This document shows positions 1 through 5,395 of a stretch of DNA of 6,737 bases, one piece after another; positions within the stretch are counted from its first letter, which is position 1, and the number at the start of each line of letters is the position of its first letter. The DNA is from an uncultured Eubacteriales bacterium. Lineage in GTDB: Bacteria > Bacillota > Clostridia > Oscillospirales > CAG-382. Below the pieces are notes generated by a model that was given only the letters and a program-made list of their open reading frames with translations, had not been told where the DNA came from and did no database searches. A program made the translations under genes and the position numbers. Where the stretch lies: contig CAKSCN010000137.1 in assembly GCA_934444485.1 (NCBI GenBank), forward strand, positions 1-6,737, read 5' to 3'.

Positions 1-188
1 GACATACTCTCATCGACATCCGCCTCATACACGATGTAAGAGCCTCCCACGAGGTCAAGACCCTTGCGGACGCCGTCGTCCTCCAACATACCCGTAATTC
101 CGAGCGGAGCAAAACCGCAGAGCGCAACCGAACCGATAAGAGCGGCGCACATGAGAATCACAAGTATAATGCTGATACTTCTGTTCAT
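1..188 (-). CDS. secD: Protein translocase subunit SecD, N-terminal fragment (cut by window edge)
   Basis: SecD is a membrane subunit of the Sec translocase; with SecF it uses the proton motive force to help pull exported proteins through SecYEG. Only the first 62 codons plus two bases are in the window. The visible protein starts MNRSISIILVILMCAALIG, a single hydrophobic segment at about residues 5-27 with basic residues only at its front. It is followed by the family signature KGLDLVGGSYIVYEAD at residues 42-57, matching the GLDLxGG motif at the start of the SecD periplasmic-type domain. The ATG at 188-186 is preceded by AAGGAAG with a 10-nt spacer and by a consensus promoter about 45 nt upstream, so the start is well supported. 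It is on the same strand as the SLH gene pair but behind a terminator, so it is a separate transcription unit. A SecDF fusion cannot be excluded because the rest lies outside the window. Confidence 0.88.
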   Translation of the reverse strand, partial: MNRSISIILVILMCAALIGSVALCGFAPLGITGMLEDDGVRKGLDLVGGSYIVYEADVDESM

Positions 189-239
189 TTTGTTTGTTCT
201 TCCTTTCTTTTACTTTTTCAGTCTAATGACATCTGTATT

Positions 240-268
240 ATTATAGCTGTTTTCGTTCAAAATGTCAA
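240..268 (-). promoter_or_regulatory. Consensus sigma-A promoter of secD
   Basis: Reading the minus strand, TTGACA (268-263), a 17-nt spacer and TATAAT (245-240) match the vegetative consensus at all twelve positions. Transcription should begin near position 233, giving a leader of about 45 nt before the secD ATG at 188. The promoter lies after the terminator of the upstream gene pair, so secD has independent, probably strong constitutive expression. Confidence 0.9.
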
Positions 269-358
269 CCCTTTTTTTCGCATTTTGGATTCATTCGGCA
301 GTTATTTTAAAAAAACAAAGAACAAAATTCACAGTTTTATTCATTCACTCGCCGTTTG

Positions 359-384
359 GTGAACATTTCATTAACAGCGTTCAC
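359..384. repeat. Short inverted repeat between terminator and secD promoter
   Basis: GTGAAC at 359-364 and GTTCAC at 379-384 form a perfect 6-bp inverted repeat with a 14-nt spacer. It lies about 90 bp upstream of the secD -35 box and just downstream of the terminator hairpin at 400-422. Six base pairs in an A/T-rich stretch may be chance; an operator role is only a possibility. Confidence 0.3.
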
Positions 385-390
385 ATTTAC

Positions 391-424
391 AAACAACAAG
401 CGGCGCCCTTTTCGAACGCCGCCG
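391..424 (-). terminator. Rho-independent terminator of the SLH/beta-helix gene pair
   Basis: On the minus strand, GCGGCG (422-417) can pair with CGCCGC (405-400) around an 11-nt loop, and the stem is followed by the T-rich run CTTGTTTGTTTG. It begins 20 nt after the TAA of the beta-helix gene at 442. The T-run is interrupted, so efficiency may be moderate. It separates the pair from secD. Confidence 0.7.
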
Positions 425-441
425 TTAAACAATATGCGGAT

Positions 442-1797
442 TTAATTCTTTGACACAATGTAGATTTTTGCGTCCTTTTCACAGCCGACAGCGGCAAGCA
501 TTTTTGCGGAGTCCTTGTTTGCGGTGACCGCCTCTCCGTTCCACCTTGCGATAATGCCGCCGTCGTTGCAGACGTAGGTATTGTTTTTCATCGTCGGCAT
601 ATACTCGGGAGTGGGTGCGCCGAGTTTTTGTTCCGCAACGTCCCACGCATACGAGCCTATGTGAAGAAGCTGTGAGACTGCTCTGTCAAAGACGTTATTC
701 TCTATCACGAAATTCTCGGATTGGTTCTTGGTGTCCCAGCCCTTTATGCAGGCGTCTCTGCCGTGCGCATCGGGTGCGCCGACGCAAAAACCTTCACCGG
801 CGCGGCGGAGAATATTGTCCTTCATGGTAATGTTCCGCAGAAAATCACCGTTGCTGTTGTACTGTCTCGAAAAATACTCTATGCAGTATGCGCATCTCTC
901 GATGAGGTTGCCGCTGAAATCGACGCCGTCAATTATTATGTCCTCGGCGTGATCGCCCTTGAACTGGAAGGTAAGTCCGGCATCGTAAACCTCGTTGATG
1001 TAGCAGTTCTTCACGGCAACATTATCGGTCGTCGCCCAGAATTCAACCGCATTTCCGTACCTTCCGCCCGAGCAGAACTGCGAACCGCCTATCCACTCAA
1101 ACACGCAGTTTTGAATCAGCGTATTGTGCGCAGGACCGCCGAGTGCATGAGAGCCGGTGTACATAAAGCAGAGGTTGTCAAAGACCGCATTTTTCACGTC
1201 GCTGAGGTAAACGATGTTTCTGTACCTCGCCATTTCAATCGAGTGGAACACTTCGCCGGGGTTGCCGTGGTCACAGCGCAGGTAAACACGGTTATCGGTT
1301 CCGTGGAGGAACATCAGGTTCTCGGTGAGCTTGTCGAGGGTTCGTTCATTGCGATCCATTACGAAATACTTTGTCGCAAAGCCTTCGCCGTCATTGAACA
1401 CAATATTTCCTACGTCGTCGGGTATCTCTTTCACATACGCCCAGACCTTCGGAGCATCCGTCGCTTCCCAGTTTTCGCCGCCTGCGGAGTTTTCCTTCGA
1501 ACCGAGAAGTTTTGGCTTGTCGCCCTCGCCGTATGCGGAGTAGGTCACGCCGTCGGAAGGCACAAACTCCTCTCTGAACGTATCGCCCCTCTTGAAGAAC
1601 ACGCCGTCGCCCTCGCAAAGCTTTGCGGCAGTCATGCGCTTTATCGTTTTCCACGGTGTTTCCGGGGATTTTCCGTCATTTGCGTCGTCGCCGCAGGAGG
1701 AAATATAGTACTTGGTACCCGCCACCTTAACCTTGGTCTTGGAGCGGAGTATTGCGTCTTTTCTTATCTCTGCAGCTCTGTCTATCTCGCCGATTTT
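442..1797 (-). repeat. Tandem duplication, downstream copy (beta-helix coding unit)
   Basis: This stretch encodes the same domain as 1867-3225, in the same orientation and frame. The protein copies are colinear with one single-residue indel (near the GGSQ...GGRYG segment). Exact DNA matches remain in patches, for example 1514-1545 with 2942-2973 (32 nt) and 1586-1613 with 3014-3041 (28 nt). Other parts differ at many third positions, so the duplication is not recent. Confidence 0.9.
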
Positions 1798-1848
1798 CAT
1801 TTCGGCTTCGACGCCGAATTTTACATTTTGCTCTGTCATGTTACCCAT
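442..1848 (-). CDS. Right-handed beta-helix protein without signal peptide (truncated tandem duplicate)
   Basis: A 468-residue protein made almost entirely of a pectate-lyase-like right-handed beta-helix domain. The typical entry motif TKYYISSCGDDANDGKSP lies at about residues 45-62, followed by turns rich in N, V and C such as IQNCVFEWIGG, VKNCYINEVYDAGLTF, MKDNILRRAGEGFCV and FVIENNVFDR. From residue 18 to the end it aligns with residues 624-1075 of the upstream SLH protein at about 68% identity by hand count (309 of 452 positions) with a single one-residue gap. The first 17 residues, MGNMTEQNVKFGVEAEM, are unrelated to a signal peptide: there is no hydrophobic core, so export by Sec is not expected. 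The start at 1848 is supported by AAAGGAG with an 8-nt spacer. It lies 18 nt after the upstream stop, in the same frame, and is surely co-transcribed with that gene. It has 13 cysteines, four more than the homologous part of its partner. Catalytic residues cannot be assigned, so an enzymatic function is inference from the fold alone. Confidence 0.85.
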   Translation of the reverse strand: MGNMTEQNVKFGVEAEMKIGEIDRAAEIRKDAILRSKTKVKVAGTKYYISSCGDDANDGKSPETPWKTIKRMTAAKLCEGDGVFFKRGDTFREEFVPSDGVTYSAYGEGDKPKLLGSKENSAGGENWEATDAPKVWAYVKEIPDDVGNIVFNDGEGFATKYFVMDRNERTLDKLTENLMFLHGTDNRVYLRCDHGNPGEVFHSIEMARYRNIVYLSDVKNAVFDNLCFMYTGSHALGGPAHNTLIQNCVFEWIGGSQFCSGGRYGNAVEFWATTDNVAVKNCYINEVYDAGLTFQFKGDHAEDIIIDGVDFSGNLIERCAYCIEYFSRQYNSNGDFLRNITMKDNILRRAGEGFCVGAPDAHGRDACIKGWDTKNQSENFVIENNVFDRAVSQLLHIGSYAWDVAEQKLGAPTPEYMPTMKNNTYVCNDGGIIARWNGEAVTANKDSAKMLAAVGCEKDAKIYIVSKN

Positions 1849-1856
1849 GTGCTTTT

Positions 1857-1863
1857 CTCCTTT
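1857..1863 (-). promoter_or_regulatory. Ribosome binding site of the downstream beta-helix gene
   Basis: AAAGGAG on the minus strand, 8 nt before the ATG at 1848, lies inside the 18-nt gap after the TAA (1869-1867) of the upstream gene. Motif and spacing are the same as those of the upstream gene, and the two 18-nt stretches from AAAGGAG to ATG agree at 15 positions. It argues for independent or coupled initiation here and for choosing M1 over M17. Confidence 0.85.
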
Positions 1864-1866
1864 GCC

Positions 1867-3225
1867 TTATCCCTTGGGTACGATGTAAACCTCGCCCGTA
1901 TTCTCGCAGCCGCCCAAAGCAAGGTCTGCGGCAGAGTTGTCGCCCACAAGGTATGCACGTCCGTTCCACCTTGCGACCAAATCGCCCTCGTTGCAGATGT
2001 AGGTGTTGTTTTTCATTATCGGGAGATACTGGGGAGTTGCCTTTCCGAGCTGACGGGTTGTGACATCCCACGCATAGGAACCGATGTGAAGAAGCTGAGA
2101 GGTGGATCTGTCGAAGACGTTGTTTTCAATTACGAAATTCGTCGCCTGGTTCTTTGTGTCCCAACCCTTGATGCAAGCTTCTCTTCCGCCCGCATCGGGA
2201 GCTTCAACGCAGAAGCCTTCGCCCGCACGGCGGAGAATGTTGTCCTTGATTACGACATTTGCGATAACGTCGTCGTTTGCGTTGTACTTTCTCGAGAAGT
2301 ACTCGATATCGTAAGCGCATCTCTCAACGAGGTTGCCGCTGAACTCAACGCCGTTGAAGCCTGAGGGAGAATCGCTCTCGCCCTTGAACTGGAACGTGAG
2401 ACCTGCGTCGTACACCTGGTTGACGTAGCAGTTCTTGACCGCAACGTTTACCGAACCGCCCCAATACTCGACGCCGTTGCCGTATCTGCCGCCGGAAGAG
2501 CCCTGCTGAGAGCCGCCTATCCATTCAAACACGCAGTTCTGAACGGTTGTGTTGTAGGCAGTGCCGCCGACACCGTGAGAGCCGGTATACATGAAGCAGA
2601 GGTTATCGAAAACAGCGCCGTCAGTACCCTGCAGAGCGACAATATTTCTGTAGCGTGCCATTTCGATAGAATCAAACACCTCGCCGGGGTTGCCCTTGTC
2701 GCAGTAGAGATATACGAGAAGGTCATTGCCGTGGAGGAACATGAAGTTCTTTGTGAGCTTATCAATTGTGCGCTCTTCGAGGTTCATTGTGAAATACTTT
2801 GTGGAATGCTCTTCGCCGTCGTTGAACACGATGAGTCCGACGTCATCGGCAATCTTATCGGAATAAACCCAGACATTCTCCTTATCGGTGAGCGTCCACT
2901 TTTCCTTATCTGCCGAGTTTTCAACCGAACCGAGAATCTTAGGCTTGTCGCCCTCGCCGTATGCGGAGTAGGTTACGCCGTTTGCAGCAGTGAATCTTCC
3001 TCTGAAGGTGTCTCCCCTCTTGAAGAACACGCCGTCGCCCTTCTGAAGTATTGCGCCGGAGAGACGGAGAATCGACTTCCAAGGCTTCTCGGGAGACTTA
3101 CCGTCGTTCTTGTCGTCGCCGTCGGCTGAGATATAGTACTTTGTACCTGTTACCTCAACCTCGGTCTTTGAATTAAGAATGGTGTTCTTTCTTTCCTCGG
3201 CGAGCTTATCTATTTCGGCGATTTT
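1867..3225 (-). repeat. Tandem duplication, upstream copy (beta-helix part of the SLH gene)
   Basis: This stretch codes for residues 624-1075 of the SLH protein and is the direct-repeat partner of 442-1797. The homology runs to the last codons of both genes (EVYIVPKG versus KIYIVSKN), so both ends are natural C-termini. The duplicated unit begins inside the gene, in the linker after the SLH repeats, which explains why the second copy lacks export and anchoring modules. Confidence 0.9.
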
Positions 3226-5094
3226 TGCCGTAACCGCATCGCCCTTCTTTACATCGGACTTCCAAACCTCGTAGCCGAGAGTGCTTGCGGCAACGCCGGT
3301 GTTTATTTCGTGGTCATTGCAGGCTTCGGCAATTTCTCTGTATGCCCAGAAATCGTTTGCGACGTCGGTAAAGGAAACGGGAAGTTTGCCTTCGGGAACG
3401 GACATGGACTTGAGTACTCTTCCGAGTGCACGGTTGATAACAACAACCACCTGCGCACGTGTGATAGTTCTGTCGGGAAGGAACGTACCGTCCTCGTAGC
3501 CTGTGATAAGCCCTGCGGAAGCTGCCGCCATTATGGACTCATATCTCGGGTGGCTCTCGGAGACGTCGGTGAATATAACCTTAGTTTCTGTTGCCTTTGC
3601 AAGACCGGTGTTGTATACAAGCTCTGCAAACTCCGCTCTTGTTATTTCCTTTGTCGGCTCAAACGTGCCGCTGTAGGACTTGAGGTATCCCTTGGATTCG
3701 CAGTATGCAACGTACTTGAAGAACCATTCGGTGTTCTTTACGTCGGTGAATGCGGTTGTAAGCTCGCCTATGGTGTTTTCGTCCGTCATGAGACGTGTGA
3801 TTATCGTGCAAGCCTCGGCACGTGTCATGGTCTTGTTGGGCTTGAAGGTGCCGTCGTTGTAGCCGGTCATGTAAGCCTTGTGAGTTACAGGCTCCGCAAT
3901 TTCCGCATCACCGTCTCCGCTCTCGCCGCCGAGAGAGTATGCGTCCGCGTCCTCCTTGGACTTGAAGAAGCCGATATAGTAGAGGTTGAAGTAGTCGCCT
4001 GCCGCAACCTTATCGCCTTCTCTTACGGGGTGAAGTGTGTAAGAATGCTCTTCTGTACTTACGCCCCATGTGATTTCTGCCGTCTGCTCGATGAGGGTGT
4101 CGTTCTTTCCCTTGGGAAGATCAAAGAGGTTGTGGTTCGTCGAAGAGCCGTTGAAGCCTTCTCTGAGCATCATCTTGTAGTTGCCGTCGGGATTTGTAAG
4201 GTGGTAAGTATAGCCGACCTTTACATACTTGTATATCTCTTTGTTAAGGAGGTATCCGGTCTGCTGTTTGAAGTTGAACTGGAGTTTGCCGACGGTTGTT
4301 TCCTTTGCAAACTCAAGCTTTATGCTTCCGTCGCTTGTAGCGTCCGGAGGATACTTTATGTTCTTTTCGGGGTCGAAATAGTTCTTGGTGTTAGCAAGAT
4401 CTCCGCCTGCGATGATTATCGGCTCGCCTGTGGGAGCTTCGGTTTCGCCTGGAGTGTCCTCGCGGTTGCCGTCGCCGAGATCAACCGAAACGTCGGGTTT
4501 CGGTGCCGGAGTATTTCCGCCGCTTACGGGAACATAAGAGCAGGTCTTTGCGATGCCGCTTTCGTATGCCTCTGCCTCCTCTTTCGTTTCAAAGAAGGAA
4601 ACGGAGTGTATGAACATTTCGGCGTCAAGCTCCTTAAGAGCAACCGCACCGTAATCTCCGAAGCAGGAGAAGTGGTACTGAATTATCTTCTGACCTTCCT
4701 CAGCAGTCTTAAGCTCAAACACAACGCCTGTCCACTCGCCGGTAACGGTAACGGGAAGAGTGTATTTACCCTTTGATTCGCCGAGAACCTGGAAAACCAT
4801 GGGGAATGCGCTGTTGGTCTTGTAGATGACCTTGGCGTACTTATACACCGTAGCATCGATTTTCAGCCCGTATCTGTCGAGCTTCGGGATCGCGGTTTCG
4901 TCAGTCGGGAGTATCTTCAGGCAGGAGACTCCGTCTTCGGTTACTTCAGCCGTGGTAAGTCTGTAGTTGGTGTTGACAATCTGCTTTCCGAGCAAAACCT
5001 CGGGGTCCGCAGCAGATGCCGTGAATGCAAAGCAAGCCGTTATCATAAGCACGGCAAGTATTGCGGACAGGGTGCGGGATAGAGTTTTTTTCAT
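1867..5094 (-). CDS. Secreted SLH-anchored surface protein with two beta-sandwich-like modules and a C-terminal beta-helix domain
   Basis: A 1075-residue modular cell-surface protein. Residues 1-29 are a signal peptide (MKKTLSRTLS, hydrophobic core, cleavage near A-S-A-A). Residues 31-180 and 226-389 are two similar modules, probably beta-sandwich or carbohydrate-binding-like; both contain YKYxKVxY in the middle and end in an FFxxKExAxAY motif. They are joined by an acidic, proline-rich linker (about 190-225). Residues 404-600 hold S-layer homology repeats: GYNDGTF...TRAE (411-427), FTDV...SGTF...ITRAE (449-488), FTDV...GYEDGTF...ITRAQ (508-548) and a last half repeat with FTDV at 575. SLH repeats bind secondary cell-wall polymer, usually pyruvylated, so the protein should be wall-anchored. 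Residues 650-1075 form a right-handed beta-helix of the pectate-lyase-like type, starting TKYYISADGDDKNDGKSP; substrate and catalytic residues are not identifiable. The start at 5094 is chosen because of the signal peptide and AAAGGAG at 8 nt; the longer frame from a GTG at 5202 begins at the predicted transcription start and would bury the signal peptide. It is the first gene of a two-gene unit. Confidence 0.9.
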   Translation of the reverse strand: MKKTLSRTLSAILAVLMITACFAFTASAADPEVLLGKQIVNTNYRLTTAEVTEDGVSCLKILPTDETAIPKLDRYGLKIDATVYKYAKVIYKTNSAFPMVFQVLGESKGKYTLPVTVTGEWTGVVFELKTAEEGQKIIQYHFSCFGDYGAVALKELDAEMFIHSVSFFETKEEAEAYESGIAKTCSYVPVSGGNTPAPKPDVSVDLGDGNREDTPGETEAPTGEPIIIAGGDLANTKNYFDPEKNIKYPPDATSDGSIKLEFAKETTVGKLQFNFKQQTGYLLNKEIYKYVKVGYTYHLTNPDGNYKMMLREGFNGSSTNHNLFDLPKGKNDTLIEQTAEITWGVSTEEHSYTLHPVREGDKVAAGDYFNLYYIGFFKSKEDADAYSLGGESGDGDAEIAEPVTHKAYMTGYNDGTFKPNKTMTRAEACTIITRLMTDENTIGELTTAFTDVKNTEWFFKYVAYCESKGYLKSYSGTFEPTKEITRAEFAELVYNTGLAKATETKVIFTDVSESHPRYESIMAAASAGLITGYEDGTFLPDRTITRAQVVVVINRALGRVLKSMSVPEGKLPVSFTDVANDFWAYREIAEACNDHEINTGVAASTLGYEVWKSDVKKGDAVTAKIAEIDKLAEERKNTILNSKTEVEVTGTKYYISADGDDKNDGKSPEKPWKSILRLSGAILQKGDGVFFKRGDTFRGRFTAANGVTYSAYGEGDKPKILGSVENSADKEKWTLTDKENVWVYSDKIADDVGLIVFNDGEEHSTKYFTMNLEERTIDKLTKNFMFLHGNDLLVYLYCDKGNPGEVFDSIEMARYRNIVALQGTDGAVFDNLCFMYTGSHGVGGTAYNTTVQNCVFEWIGGSQQGSSGGRYGNGVEYWGGSVNVAVKNCYVNQVYDAGLTFQFKGESDSPSGFNGVEFSGNLVERCAYDIEYFSRKYNANDDVIANVVIKDNILRRAGEGFCVEAPDAGGREACIKGWDTKNQATNFVIENNVFDRSTSQLLHIGSYAWDVTTRQLGKATPQYLPIMKNNTYICNEGDLVARWNGRAYLVGDNSAADLALGGCENTGEVYIVPKG

Positions 5095-5102
5095 GTTTTT
5101 CT

Positions 5103-5109
5103 CTCCTTT
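5103..5109 (-). promoter_or_regulatory. Ribosome binding site of the SLH gene
   Basis: AAAGGAG on the minus strand with an 8-nt spacer to the ATG at 5094. It decides the start in favour of the signal-peptide-bearing form rather than the in-frame GTG at 5202, which has no upstream leader to be bound by a ribosome. Confidence 0.9.
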
Positions 5110-5119
5110 CGATTCTTGC

Positions 5120-5140
5120 CCTCCGATGCGTCGCCGGAGG
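5120..5140 (-). promoter_or_regulatory. Hairpin in the SLH mRNA leader
   Basis: On the minus strand CCTCCG (5140-5135) and CGGAGG (5125-5120) form a perfect 6-bp G/C-rich stem with a 9-nt loop. It sits between the transcription start and the true ribosome binding site, ending 10 nt before it. There is no T-run after it, so it is not a terminator. It hides a second Shine-Dalgarno-like GGAGG and could influence ribosome access or mRNA stability; this role is inference. Confidence 0.5.
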
Positions 5141-5183
5141 AATTTCTTCTTGCGGTATGCATTTTCATGCAGTTCGCAAATGT

Positions 5184-5204
5184 ATGTGAATACCGATTTC
5201 ACAT
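5184..5204. promoter_or_regulatory. Inverted repeat over the transcription start of the SLH gene (operator or 5' stem)
   Basis: ATGTGAA (5184-5190) and TTCACAT (5198-5204) form a perfect 7-bp inverted repeat with a 7-nt spacer. It begins 5 bp after the -10 box and overlaps the predicted start of transcription near 5202. A dimeric repressor bound here would block initiation; alternatively the transcript would begin with a stem that protects its 5' end. The half sites look a little like TGTGA/TCACA, but the spacing does not fit the CRP class. Confidence 0.5.
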
Positions 5205-5208
5205 GGTA

Positions 5209-5237
5209 ATTATACTACGCACAGAGTCCGTTGTCAA
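5209..5237 (-). promoter_or_regulatory. Consensus sigma-A promoter of the SLH/beta-helix gene pair
   Basis: On the minus strand TTGACA (5237-5232), a 17-nt spacer and TATAAT (5214-5209) match the consensus at all twelve positions, with an A/T-rich stretch just upstream (5238-5270) that could serve as an UP-like element. The expected start near 5202 gives a leader of about 108 nt, longer than that of secD, with room for the structures noted at 5120-5140 and 5184-5204. Confidence 0.9.
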
Positions 5238-5272
5238 CAAAAAATATTTTCTTAACAATCATTTTGTAACCC

Positions 5273-5301
5273 TGCACAAATCTTCTTCCGATTTTTGTGC
5301 A
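5273..5301. repeat. Inverted repeat upstream of the SLH promoter (candidate operator)
   Basis: TGCACAAA (5273-5280) and TTTGTGCA (5294-5301) form a perfect 8-bp inverted repeat with a 13-nt spacer. It starts 36 bp upstream of the SLH -35 box and ends 95 bp before the lactonase start. There is no T-run beyond simple A/T richness and no gene ends nearby, so a terminator role is unlikely. Its place between divergent genes suits a regulator binding site; the binding protein is unknown. Confidence 0.45.
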
Positions 5302-5395
5302 ACATCAACAATCATCGTCATGTTTTTGACGTAGCGCCGCCGTGATGAAGAAAAATGACAGTTTATTAACACCGAGGAAACAATAGCGGAGTAAA

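Larger units (their letters stand above)
5095..5395. other. Divergent intergenic region between the SLH gene and the lactonase gene
   Basis: This 301-bp gap holds, from left to right, the SLH ribosome binding site, a leader hairpin (5120-5140), an inverted repeat at the transcription start (5184-5204), a consensus minus-strand promoter (5209-5237) and a second inverted repeat (5273-5301). Positions 5302-5395 contain no convincing sigma-A promoter for the plus-strand gene: TTGACG at 5326-5331 has no acceptable -10 box at 16-18 nt. I see no small gene or RNA gene here. Confidence 0.7.

Noticed and set aside
64..246. Small plus-strand frame with a hydrophobic C-terminus, resembling a membrane peptide
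   Set aside because: It is antisense to the secD start and its purine-rich leader; the hydrophobic run is the complement of that leader. The last codons overlap the secD -10 box.
1867..1869. The TAA of the SLH gene as a recent nonsense mutation splitting one larger gene
   Set aside because: The C-terminus before the stop aligns with the C-terminus of the downstream copy (VYIVPKG versus IYIVSKN), so it is a natural end. Read-through remains listed as a hypothesis.
721..2364. Open plus-strand frame of 547 codons antisense to both beta-helix copies
   Set aside because: It is the complement of well-supported coding sequence, crosses the boundary between the two genes, has no ribosome binding site and encodes no recognisable domain. 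Long antisense frames arise from the codon bias of the real genes.
3310..4776. Open plus-strand frame of 488 codons antisense to the SLH gene
   Set aside because: The minus strand here encodes clear SLH repeats and linked modules. The antisense product has no domain, no start signal and an odd cysteine- and valine-rich composition.
5095..5202. N-terminal extension of the SLH protein from the GTG at 5202
   Set aside because: The GTG coincides with the predicted transcription start, has no ribosome binding site, and the extra 36 residues would place a basic stretch before a textbook signal peptide. The ATG at 5094 has an ideal AAAGGAG.
5202..5204. Minimal ATG-TGA reading frame at the SLH transcription start
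   Set aside because: It lies at or within a few bases of the expected first transcribed base, so no ribosome binding site can precede it.
5184..5204. CRP-type binding site
   Set aside because: The TGTGA and TCACA half-sites are 9 nt apart rather than 6, and CRP-type cAMP control is not expected in this kind of organism.
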